From positions 1 to 21,505 of the forward strand of contig CAZYFT010000009.1 of NCBI GenBank assembly GCA_964646575.1: DNA of 21,505 bases, read 5' to 3'. Under the pieces are notes generated by a model that was given only the letters and a program-made list of their open reading frames with translations, was not told where the DNA came from and searched no databases. Positions 14,896-21,356 of the stretch are shown here, in pieces. This DNA comes from GCA-016700035 sp964646575 (GTDB taxonomy: Bacteria; Patescibacteriota; Saccharimonadia; CAILAD01; GCA-016700035). Position numbers and translations under genes: made by a program. The number at the start of each line of letters is the position of its first letter. Position 1 is the stretch's first letter.

Positions 14896-15026
14896 ATATC
14901 TCCTACTTACTACCTACTGGTAGTCCCGTTACTACTCTACCTCTGGAATAAGAGCCGCGTCGCCTGAAGTTCGGGCATTTTCAAGCTTTGCGGTCGACAG
15001 TTCCGTTTCCGGTACTGCTTCTAGAT
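14896..15026 (-). ncRNA. Candidate structured 5' leader of the RRM gene
   Basis: About 130 nt between the predicted start point (near 15026) and the ATG. On the minus strand, CAGT-A-CCG, a GAAA tetraloop, CGG-A-ACTG form a hairpin with one A-A mismatch (15017-14998). CTTGAA can pair with TTCAGG further on. ACTACC-AGTA-GGTAGT forms a hairpin right before the TAGGAG ribosome site. A 13-codon open frame (ATGCCCGAA to TAG) also lies inside without a Shine-Dalgarno sequence. The leader could respond to temperature or to the RRM protein itself. No known riboswitch class fits with confidence. Confidence 0.45.
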
Positions 15027-15032
15027 ACTCCT

Positions 15033-15038
15033 ATTATA
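15033..15038 (-). promoter_or_regulatory. -10 box of the RRM gene
   Basis: A perfect TATAAT on the minus strand (15038-15033); the -35 (TTCGCT at 17 bp) is poor. It sets the start point near 15026 and defines the long leader. The DedA promoter lies divergently about 65 bp away. Confidence 0.55.
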
Positions 15039-15103
15039 CTGCTTTTCGTAAATAAAGCGAACAATATGGGCAATGTCTAGTTTTTAGCGCATAAAACTGT
15101 TAG

Positions 15104-15109
15104 TATACT
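15104..15109 (+). promoter_or_regulatory. -10 box of the DedA gene, probably leaderless
   Basis: TATACT ends four bases before the ATG at 15114, with no Shine-Dalgarno sequence between. The spacing is shorter than the six bases seen at four other genes here, so the start point could fall on or just inside the start codon. The -35 is weak. Confidence 0.45.
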
Positions 15110-15113
15110 CCTT

Positions 15114-15728
15114 ATGATTGATGCGATTTCGCATGCCATTGCACAACTCGGATACGTTGGTATTTTTCTCATAATGTTTATTGAGACGATTTTTCCACCT
15201 ATTCCGTCCGAACTCGTCCTTCCCTTTGCCGGGTATGCTGCTTATCGGGGAGAGTTAAGCGTGATTGGCGTCGTATTCGCGGGTACGATGGGGTCACTTT
15301 CTGGCGCGGCTGTCTTTTATGTTCTAGGAAGAAGCCTAAAGGAGCATAAATTGCAGGCCCTTGTAGCACGACACGGTAAATGGCTGGGTTTAAAAGAAAA
15401 AGACGTTGCAAAATCTCAAAAATGGTTCGAAAAACACGGATTAGTTGCAGTGTTTTTTGCTCGCCTGCTACCTGGTATGCGCTCACTCATCTCAGTTCCG
15501 GCTGGTCTGCATCGCATAAAACCACTTCCCTTTTTCCTTTTGTCGTTTTTGGGCTCAGCGGCCTGGACGCTTATTTTGGTACTCGGCGGCTACCTACTGG
15601 GTGATCAGTATTATCTTATCGCTAATCAGGTGAAACCACTCTCCTACCTTGTACTCGGCGGGCTTATTTGCGCCATTCTATACTTTTTGTGGCGCAGACT
15701 TGGCAACTACACCAAAAAAGAGCTCTAG
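15114..15728 (+). CDS. DedA family membrane protein
   Basis: 204 residues, a normal DedA length. Family marks are FIETIFPPIPSELVLPFAGY (about 22-41, acid and prolines in a re-entrant segment), FYVLGR, and FFARLLPGMRSLISVPAGL (about 115-135, conserved Arg pair). Membrane segments span much of the protein and the end is basic (KKEL). DedA proteins are linked to membrane homeostasis and to flipping undecaprenyl phosphate or phospholipids; which applies here cannot be told. The gene stands alone on the plus strand and ends at a bidirectional hairpin terminator shared with the convergent membrane-protein gene. TATACT four bases before the ATG suggests a leaderless or nearly leaderless mRNA. Confidence 0.93.
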   Translation: MIDAISHAIAQLGYVGIFLIMFIETIFPPIPSELVLPFAGYAAYRGELSVIGVVFAGTMGSLSGAAVFYVLGRSLKEHKLQALVARHGKWLGLKEKDVAKSQKWFEKHGLVAVFFARLLPGMRSLISVPAGLHRIKPLPFFLLSFLGSAAWTLILVLGGYLLGDQYYLIANQVKPLSYLVLGGLICAILYFLWRRLGNYTKKEL

Positions 15729-15731
15729 CAT

Positions 15732-15760
15732 AAAAAGACACCCATAGCGAGTGTCTTTTT
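15732..15760. terminator. Bidirectional intrinsic terminator
   Basis: AAAAAGACAC (15732-15741) pairs perfectly with GTGTCTTTTT (15751-15760) around a 9-base loop, giving U-runs on both strands. It ends both the DedA gene (+) and the small membrane-protein gene (-). Confidence 0.9.
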
Positions 15761-15777
15761 ATAGTATTTTCTAGAGA

Positions 15778-16101
15778 TTATGTGCGCTTGATAGCTTCTT
15801 CGCTAACTTCGATCTCTAAGCCCTTAGACTCGCGGAAGATGATGTTCAGGAAGAATGCCAAAACAACTCCTTGCAGCCAACCAATGACGAACGCAATGGC
15901 CGGAAAGATAATCACTGCAAAACCTGCAACCGCTGCGCTGATACCGAATGCCTGCAAAAAGCCAGTGTTCTCTGAGAACACTCGTGCGGCTGAGCCAATT
16001 GTGATAAATAGACCAACCACAAAACCGATAATGGCCTGGTAGAATCCGATCACTTTTGCGGTTGAGCCAACATTAAAGCGATGAATAGTAACTTTTTTCA
16101 T
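15778..16101 (-). CDS. Small multi-pass membrane protein (DUF3566-like)
   Basis: 107 residues. After a basic start (MKKVTIHRFNVGSTAKV) there are about two to three hydrophobic segments (roughly 17-38, 48-70, 72-90). The end GWLQGVVLAFFLNIIF, then GLEIEVSEE, resembles the close of DUF3566 proteins, where a small membrane protein ends in an acidic strand. This resemblance is from memory and not tested. The start is supported by AGGAG five bases before the ATG and by a promoter at 16145-16174. It lies between the bidirectional terminator and the PGPGW gene on the same strand. The function is unknown. Confidence 0.8.
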   Translation of the reverse strand: MKKVTIHRFNVGSTAKVIGFYQAIIGFVVGLFITIGSAARVFSENTGFLQAFGISAAVAGFAVIIFPAIAFVIGWLQGVVLAFFLNIIFRESKGLEIEVSEEAIKRT

Positions 16102-16144
16102 ACGGATCTCCTAATTATTACTTACATGAGCTTTATTTTTCCAC

Positions 16145-16174
16145 ATTATGCTCAGGGTAATAGGATCGTGTAAA
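16145..16174 (-). promoter_or_regulatory. Promoter of the DUF3566-like gene
   Basis: On the minus strand, TTTACA (16174-16169), an 18-bp spacer and CATAAT (16150-16145); five of six bases match in each box. The leader is about 38 nt and contains the AGGAG ribosome site. It gives the gene a start separate from the PGPGW gene upstream. Confidence 0.65.
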
Positions 16175-16185
16175 GCTTAGGAGGT

Positions 16186-16425
16186 TTATTTCGTGTGTCG
16201 AGATTTACGTTGAGCTACGCGATCATATTGTCTCTTGGCTGTATTTTGCGCTTTATCTAAGAGTCCTTGTGCCCAAATAAATTCTCTAGCGAGGATTGCT
16301 AACCCAGCAATAATAACGACAATCCCTGGCCCTGGCAGCACAAGCATAGCCAGACCAATAAGAACAAGCGTGGAGCCGACAACAATAATAATCGTACGCC
16401 AAGCATGACGCAGCACAACCCGCAA
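16186..16425 (-). CDS. Small membrane protein of the PGPGW family
   Basis: 79 residues from a TTG start (16425-16423), chosen because AAGGAG lies eight bases before it. The core LVLPGPGIVVIIAGLAILA followed by an aromatic-rich REFIWAQ is the signature of the putative transmembrane PGPGW family (PF09656-like), with two hydrophobic segments (about 10-28 and 30-46). The tail is basic and charged, probably cytoplasmic. The family is of unknown role. It follows the DEAD-box gene by 80 bp on the same strand; a small hairpin (TCTCAC / GTGAGA, 16485-16501) lies between them but has no U-run after it. Confidence 0.82.
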   Translation of the reverse strand: MRVVLRHAWRTIIIVVGSTLVLIGLAMLVLPGPGIVVIIAGLAILAREFIWAQGLLDKAQNTAKRQYDRVAQRKSRHTK

Positions 16426-16505
16426 TGTCTTATCTCCTTATAACTTTAGACTAGCGGATTTTACTGAAAACTAACAGTGAAGAATCTCACAAAAAGTGAG
16501 AGGCA

Positions 16506-17741
16506 CTAGTTTACGAACGTAAGCGCGTGGCCAGCTTGTCCGGCGCGACCAGTACGGCCAATACGGTGAATGTAATCATCGTACGTCTGCGGAGTATCGT
16601 AGTTTACAACCAAATTCACATTTGGGATATCCAGTCCGCGGGCTGCGACGTCGGTTGCAACGAGAATATGCACGCGACCATCTTTGAAGGCTTTCAGACT
16701 ACGCTGACGCTGTGGCTGTGATTTATTGCCGTGGATAGCTTCGGCGCGTTTACCAGAACGAGACAAGGTGTCTGCAAGGCGCTGGACGCCAAACTTTGTT
16801 TCGCCAAAAATGAGGATTCGCTCAAATTCTGGGCTATCAAGGATTTCGTTAAGCTTGGCAAACTTATCTTCTTTTGAATCATAGTTCACCACATTCTGCT
16901 CGACGTGCTCGCTGGTTTCTTGAGTGCGGACTGAAACAGTCACAGGATCAATCAAGAGGCCGTCAAGGAGTCGTGAAATTTCAGGAGTAATGGTTGCGGA
17001 GAAACATAGCGACTGACGTTTTTCAGGGAGATACGACATGATTGCCTTAAGATCTGGCATAAAACCCATATCTAGCATACGATCTGCTTCATCGAGCACA
17101 AAGAAATTAACGTGTGAGAGTTTGAGGGCCTTTTGATCCAAGAGGTCCTTGAGGCGACCTGGCGTGCCGATAATAAGATGAGGATGTCGTGCCAACTGTT
17201 GAATTTGCGGACGGATATTCATCCCACCAACGCAAACAGTCGAATATAGCTTCATGCCACGGGCAAAGGTGCGGAACTCGTCATCGATCTGCGTCGCGAG
17301 TTCACGCGTTGGAGCAATGATGAGGGCGGACTGCTTATGTTCGTCGGTCTTTAAGCGGTGAATAATTGGCAAAAGAAAGGCGGCAGTTTTACCAGTACCT
17401 GTATTGGCGAGACCAATTACGTCTTTGCCTTCGATAGCGGCGTGAATGGACTGATCTTGAATCGCAGTCGGTACGGTGTAGCCCTTCTCATCGAGGTTGC
17501 GCTGGAGGTCTTTAACAAAACCAAAATCTGCAAACGTATGCTTTGATTCATATGGAGTTTGCTCGGCTGGCTTGGTGGCAGCGTTTACAAACTTTGTTGG
17601 GTCAATAAACTGCTTACCATTTTTTGATGATTTACGTTTGCCACTGCCATAGCGTGGTTTATGACTACTGTGTGGTCGGCCAGGTCGTGATGAATAGCTA
17701 CGACGTGGGCCGCCTGGGCGACGAAATGATGATTGTTGCAA
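16506..17741 (-). CDS. DEAD-box ATP-dependent RNA helicase
   Basis: 411 residues from TTG 17741, with AAAGG about 11 bases before. Motifs in order: Q motif region (FADFGF and PTAIQDQSI), Walker A ANTGTGKT (112-119), PTRELA, TPGR, DEAD (217-220), SAT (248-250), ATDVAARGLDIP and HRIGRTGR (392-399). It unwinds short RNA helices using ATP, likely in ribosome assembly or mRNA turnover. Two oddities: the flexible Arg/Ser/Gly-rich basic tail is at the N-terminus (about residues 1-45) rather than the usual C-terminus, and the protein ends 12 residues after motif VI (GHALTFVN), without the closing helix most family members have. A 117-nt GC-rich leader with hairpins precedes it, which suggests cold or self regulation. 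Confidence 0.95.
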   Translation of the reverse strand: MQQSSFRRPGGPRRSYSSRPGRPHSSHKPRYGSGKRKSSKNGKQFIDPTKFVNAATKPAEQTPYESKHTFADFGFVKDLQRNLDEKGYTVPTAIQDQSIHAAIEGKDVIGLANTGTGKTAAFLLPIIHRLKTDEHKQSALIIAPTRELATQIDDEFRTFARGMKLYSTVCVGGMNIRPQIQQLARHPHLIIGTPGRLKDLLDQKALKLSHVNFFVLDEADRMLDMGFMPDLKAIMSYLPEKRQSLCFSATITPEISRLLDGLLIDPVTVSVRTQETSEHVEQNVVNYDSKEDKFAKLNEILDSPEFERILIFGETKFGVQRLADTLSRSGKRAEAIHGNKSQPQRQRSLKAFKDGRVHILVATDVAARGLDIPNVNLVVNYDTPQTYDDYIHRIGRTGRAGQAGHALTFVN

Positions 17742-17858
17742 AAGAAAAGAGCCTTTCTGTAGTTTATCTCGCTTTGGAACAGCGAGGCAGCGGCGCTAAA
17801 GGCGCGGTGAAAATTACACGAAAGACCCGATATTCTTTAAGAGAGCTAGTTGTTAAGT
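17742..17858 (-). promoter_or_regulatory. Long GC-rich leader of the DEAD-box gene
   Basis: Between the predicted start point (near 17858) and TTG 17741. On the minus strand it contains GCGC-CTTTA-GCGC and CTCGC-TGTTCCAAA-GCGAG (17786-17768) stems, more GC-rich by eye than the neighbouring intergenic DNA. DEAD-box and cold-shock genes often carry long regulated leaders; that link is inference. Confidence 0.45.
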
Positions 17859-17864
17859 AGGACT

Positions 17865-17893
17865 ATTGTAACACAAATGCTAAAACTCTGCAA
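17865..17893 (-). promoter_or_regulatory. Promoter of the DEAD-box gene
   Basis: On the minus strand, TTGCAG (17893-17888), a 17-bp spacer and TACAAT (17870-17865). It begins just 10 bp after the stop codon of the upstream ABC permease gene, so the helicase has its own transcription start. Confidence 0.6.
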
Positions 17894-17902
17894 CCATATC
17901 TA

Positions 17903-19276
17903 TTACTCAGTGCGCAGTGCTTCGATTGGATCAAGCTTAGCTGCCTTACGTGATGGCAGCCAGCCGGCAACGATTGATACCAGCATCAGTAGAATTACCA
18001 GAATTGCAACTTCTATCGGCTTAAAGATGAGCAAGTTACTATCGCCCAGCTCAAGCTGCTTGGTGATAGCCGGATTAATGGCGCTGCCCAAAAGTACAGC
18101 AATCACTGAACCGATCATGCCGCCCAGAAAACCAATCCAAGCTGCTTCAAAGCGGAACAATCGCCCAATGTCACGCTTACGCATACCGAGAGCCTTCATG
18201 AGGCCGATCTCGCGGGTGCGCTGCAATACAGAGATATACATCGTATTAATAATGCCAAACACCGAAGCGATAATGGCAATAGCGCCAAAACCAGCGACAA
18301 TCCCCTGCAGGACACCAATAATGTTTGTCAGGAATTCTTGAGTCTCTTTTACACTTTGAGCCTGGAAGCCAAGGTCTTTAATTCGTTGTTGAGTGGCGGT
18401 TAGCGTACCTTCATTCTCGCCGTCAGTCACCTTTACAAAGATAAAGTTATATTTTCGGAAATCCGGTGTGCCTTGATTTGAAATGTCGTTAAGGCGACGG
18501 GCTTCATCGGCAGGTATATAGAGATACAACTCTGTCCCGGGCTGACTCGTAGTCGGTTTTTTTGACACTGCCGTTACGGTAAATTCCTCTAGAACAATGT
18601 TGTCTTCGGCCAGTTTAGCAAGGCTTTCAGGGTTCTGTGCGGCAGCACCCTGAGCTGCCTGGGCTTGGAGCTGGGCTGGAGTAACCGCTTTCGGTACAGC
18701 AAAAGTAACCTTTTTACCAATTGCTGCTTCAGCGTTTTCAAATCCAAGTGCCGTAACATAACCTTCCGGTAGAATTACGTTAGTACTAGTAAATGGATCA
18801 GTAATCTCGCCTGCCAATAGTTCTGTTTTTTGGAACGGATTATAGGCGGCTGCAGTGCCAACATATTTCTTCTGCCCTTCGCGCGTAATATAGCGTAAGT
18901 TTACAGAGATGTCTTCACGTACCGCCTCAACACCTTCAGTAGCTTTTATTTTAGCAATATCTTCTTCGCTGATGCGCTTCACCTGAGTAGTGGCTCCTGC
19001 GTTTGTAGTAGAGGCGCCAAAGCTCGGATCGAATTCCTGTGGCTTAGATGTGTCAGCCCGACCAAAAATATTCTCATCCGCTGCCACAATGAGTTCTGCA
19101 GGGTCGAAATTTTCAGATATAACTTTATTCACGAAGGCTGTTGCGCCATTACTGGCAGCAAGAGTGAGTGTGAGTGCAAAAGTTCCAACCGCGATAGCTA
19201 ATGCTGTGAGCACGGTACGGCCCTTAGCGCTTTTGAGACTGCGTCCAGAGCGACGTATCAAATCTTGTAAAATCAT
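17903..19276 (-). CDS. ABC transporter permease (FtsX/MacB-like)
   Basis: 457 residues. An N-terminal helix (about 20-42, within GRTVLTALAIAVGTFALTL) is followed by a long outside domain (about 43-335) and three C-terminal helices, the four-helix FtsX/MacB layout. The VLQRTREIGLMKALGMRKRDI segment is the coupling region that meets the ATPase, and the end (GWLPSRKAAKLDPIEALR) is the family signature. The outside domain has an Ala/Gln-rich stretch (AQLQAQAAQGAAAQ), probably a flexible insert. The family exports or extracts peptides, lipids or lipoproteins, or signals across the membrane; the substrate is unknown. Its ATG overlaps the ATPase stop by four bases, so the two are coupled. Confidence 0.93.
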   Translation of the reverse strand: MILQDLIRRSGRSLKSAKGRTVLTALAIAVGTFALTLTLAASNGATAFVNKVISENFDPAELIVAADENIFGRADTSKPQEFDPSFGASTTNAGATTQVKRISEEDIAKIKATEGVEAVREDISVNLRYITREGQKKYVGTAAAYNPFQKTELLAGEITDPFTSTNVILPEGYVTALGFENAEAAIGKKVTFAVPKAVTPAQLQAQAAQGAAAQNPESLAKLAEDNIVLEEFTVTAVSKKPTTSQPGTELYLYIPADEARRLNDISNQGTPDFRKYNFIFVKVTDGENEGTLTATQQRIKDLGFQAQSVKETQEFLTNIIGVLQGIVAGFGAIAIIASVFGIINTMYISVLQRTREIGLMKALGMRKRDIGRLFRFEAAWIGFLGGMIGSVIAVLLGSAINPAITKQLELGDSNLLIFKPIEVAILVILLMLVSIVAGWLPSRKAAKLDPIEALRTE

Positions 19277-20001
19277 TTTCGCGCTCCTTTTTTGCCTTGA
19301 GACTTGGCTTTTTCTTTTAGTTTAGACATACCCGCCACTTCTTGAATTTCACCGTCTTTCATGCGAATTTGCAGCTGACATTTTTCGGCAAGTTCTGGGT
19401 CGTGAGTCACAATAACCAGTGTGCAACCGAGTTTTTTATTGAGGTCAAAAAGCAACTTAATGATCACATCACCAGTTGAGCTGTCCAGGTTGCCTGTTGG
19501 TTCATCTGCAAAAATTAACTTAGGCTTATTTACAATCGCGCGTGCAATCGCGAGGCGTTGCTTCTGCCCACCAGAAAGATTAGCAGCCAGGTTATCTACT
19601 TTGTCTTCAAGACCAACTGCTTTTAAGGCCTCGAGTACATGCTTGCGACGATCACGACGTCCGACCCGAGCAATTTCGAGCGGTAACATAACGTTTTGGT
19701 AACATGTTTGGTTAGCCTCAATAAAGAACGCCTGGAAAATAAAGCTCATCTCAGTGGCGCGAAACTTATCGATTTCACGAGCCCTCATATCGTGGAGACT
19801 TTTACCATTCACGATTACCTCCCCACTTGTAGCGTGATCGAGACCACTCACCACATGCATGAGCGTTGATTTACCGGAGCCAGACTTGCCGATTACAGCT
19901 GCTGTAGCGCCATCGGGGATTTCTAAGTTTACTTTATAGAGGGCGGTGAATAAATTTTCTCCCTTACCATAGGTTTTAGTTACGTCGTTTACTTGAATCA
20001 T
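19273..20001 (-). CDS. ABC transporter ATP-binding protein (LolD/MacB/SalX type)
   Basis: 242 residues. Walker A is GKSGSGKST (38-46), the signature is LSGGQKQR (about 143-150), Walker B is LIFADEPTGNLD (about 163-174), and the H-loop lies in VTHDPELA. GNLDSS after Walker B marks the family that pairs with FtsX-like permeases. It powers the permease encoded right after it (four-base overlap). The C-terminal tail is Lys-rich (KLKEKAKSQGKKGARK). The start is supported by GGAGG four bases before the ATG; a TATACT (20015-20010) also lies just upstream and may give an extra internal start. The alpha/beta hydrolase gene ends 14 bp upstream on the same strand. Confidence 0.96.
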   Translation of the reverse strand: MIQVNDVTKTYGKGENLFTALYKVNLEIPDGATAAVIGKSGSGKSTLMHVVSGLDHATSGEVIVNGKSLHDMRAREIDKFRATEMSFIFQAFFIEANQTCYQNVMLPLEIARVGRRDRRKHVLEALKAVGLEDKVDNLAANLSGGQKQRLAIARAIVNKPKLIFADEPTGNLDSSTGDVIIKLLFDLNKKLGCTLVIVTHDPELAEKCQLQIRMKDGEIQEVAGMSKLKEKAKSQGKKGARK

Positions 20002-20015
20002 ATGCCTCCAGTATA

Positions 20016-20816
20016 TCAGATTGGCTGTGTTGTGCTGCTGCTAAAAAGTAGCTTAGAAATGTTTTGTGAGTAGTTTTGCGTAATGCCGTGTGGAGCACGC
20101 ACTTTTTTAATAGTTGTTTGCGGCTTCATTCGCGCGAGTTGATGTACGCGCTTACCAATAACAAGATGGTCTAACGAGCCATACAGGATAGCTATGGGAA
20201 TTTCAGTATCAATTTTCTGTATATCAGCATGAATCGATTGGTTTTGCACAGTGTGTCGCAAAGAACTCATAATTGGGTGCCAGGTTTGCCCATTAATTAC
20301 ATTCTTACCGATTAAGCGGGGCATGTGTTTTTGAACTTTTTCTAGAGCTTTGAGTGATTGAGCCTTGGGAAGCCGTCTGATATAGGTATATGCTCTACGA
20401 TATGTAGTATCAATCAGTCTACGTGCCCCAGCCGTTCTGGTGGCGTATACCGGCGGGGCAATCAGCATTGCAGAACTTACAAGCTCTGGATATTTTGCTG
20501 CAAGCTTTGCGGTTATGAGGGCGCCAATAGAAAAACCGACAAACGCGCTCCTTGCGTTTAGTCCTCGTGCTCGTAGGGTGTGCGCAATGCTGTCGGCGTG
20601 CAGTTCGGTTGTATACGCAACATCGTCTGGCTTAGGGCTTTTTCCGTGCCCTAACAAATCAATTGTTACTACTCGATAGTCTTGGCTCAAAAGCCGTATG
20701 GTGTGCCGCCAAATCGTCGAATTTGTAGCAATGCCGTGCAATAGAACCACTTGTGGCTTATCTGGATCGCCATACACTTTTGTAGACAAGAGATAGGTAC
20801 TTTGCTGGTTCTTCAT
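20016..20816 (-). CDS. Alpha/beta hydrolase
   Basis: 266 residues with the whole fold visible. The oxyanion strand is VVLLHGIATNSTIW (H27-G28), DLLGHGKS follows, the nucleophile elbow is GFSIGA with S96, the acid is in YGSLDHLV (about residue 218), and the catalytic His is in APHGI near the C-terminus. A helical cap lies in the middle (about 130-190, with Arg/Lys-rich parts). No signal peptide is seen, so it is probably cytoplasmic. It resembles lyso-lipase/esterase or C-C hydrolase members, and the substrate cannot be told. It lies 14 bp upstream of the ABC ATPase gene and may be co-transcribed with it. Confidence 0.9.
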   Translation of the reverse strand: MKNQQSTYLLSTKVYGDPDKPQVVLLHGIATNSTIWRHTIRLLSQDYRVVTIDLLGHGKSPKPDDVAYTTELHADSIAHTLRARGLNARSAFVGFSIGALITAKLAAKYPELVSSAMLIAPPVYATRTAGARRLIDTTYRRAYTYIRRLPKAQSLKALEKVQKHMPRLIGKNVINGQTWHPIMSSLRHTVQNQSIHADIQKIDTEIPIAILYGSLDHLVIGKRVHQLARMKPQTTIKKVRAPHGITQNYSQNISKLLFSSSTTQPI

Positions 20817-20893
20817 CCTTTATAGACTAAATCTTTTGACTGAAAATTTTCTGAGAACCGTGCATGTATTATCTAAGGTGCATGAGCCCGTCG

Positions 20894-21322
20894 TTAGTAT
20901 ATTTTGGGTATAAATCGATACGTCTTCTTTTGATAGGTGGCGTACGTACGGTAGTGCGCAGCAAGCAATCGTTCTTCATAGCGTGATTTGAAGATGAGCA
21001 AAATTATGAGCGTCACATAGACGCCAAGACGTATATAGGTAAAGTCCTGCACTAGCATTGCTAGACCCAATAGGGCTAAAGCTAAATACATCGGATGCCG
21101 AATATATTTGTAAGGACCATTCGTACTCAACTCTGCACCACGGGCAACCTCGGGCATAACTGTAAGTGTAGGCTTTGTCATGGCAAGCATTGCAGCAAGT
21201 CCCAGGAGTATAGCCAATGCAGCGATAATAAAACTCAATACCCCGGGCTGTTGACTAGCCGTGAGCACCAATATGCCAAGCAAGCTCAGTTGTCCAAAAA
21301 CGTACAATCCACCTTTTTTCAT
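20894..21322 (-). CDS. Membrane methyltransferase of the ICMT/phospholipid methyltransferase fold
   Basis: 142 residues. There are about four hydrophobic segments (roughly 7-25, 28-48, 78-95, 97-115). Between them lies GPYKYIRHPMYLALAL, the signature for S-adenosylmethionine binding in isoprenylcysteine carboxyl methyltransferase-like and PEMT-like bacterial enzymes. The end, YEERLLAAHYRTYATYQKKTYRFIP, is the matching C-terminal motif with its Glu pair and Arg. Bacterial members methylate lipids or small molecules; the substrate is unknown. TATACT (21334-21329) ends six bases before the ATG, with no Shine-Dalgarno sequence, so the mRNA is predicted leaderless. The GIY-YIG gene stops 14 bp upstream on the same strand. 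Confidence 0.9.
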   Translation of the reverse strand: MKKGGLYVFGQLSLLGILVLTASQQPGVLSFIIAALAILLGLAAMLAMTKPTLTVMPEVARGAELSTNGPYKYIRHPMYLALALLGLAMLVQDFTYIRLGVYVTLIILLIFKSRYEERLLAAHYRTYATYQKKTYRFIPKIY

Positions 21323-21328
21323 AGGTTT

Positions 21329-21356
21329 AGTATACCTCAGGCCGACGGCATGTGAG
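21329..21356 (-). promoter_or_regulatory. Leaderless promoter of the ICMT-like gene
   Basis: CTCACA (21356-21351), a 16-bp spacer and TATACT (21334-21329), then exactly six bases to the ATG. The -35 lies inside the end of the GIY-YIG gene and inside an inverted repeat (21352-21386). Confidence 0.6.

Noticed and set aside
14930..15020. Possible cyclic-di-GMP (GEMM-I) riboswitch before the RRM gene
   Set aside because: A GAAA-capped hairpin followed by GACCGCAAAGC recalls GEMM-I, but the conserved AGGGCAAACC segment and the proper third stem are missing, so I do not claim it.
17850..18341. A 163-codon open frame on the plus strand
   Set aside because: It lies mostly opposite the ABC permease's conserved C-terminal helices and shows low-complexity mirror composition, so it is a shadow frame.
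20842..20851. 10-bp palindrome GAAAATTTTC upstream of the alpha/beta hydrolase
   Set aside because: It is short and A/T-rich and could arise by chance; no clear promoter is placed around it.
20860..20884. GTGCATG direct repeat (20860-20866 and 20878-20884)
   Set aside because: Two 7-base copies are too few and too short for an array or an attachment site.
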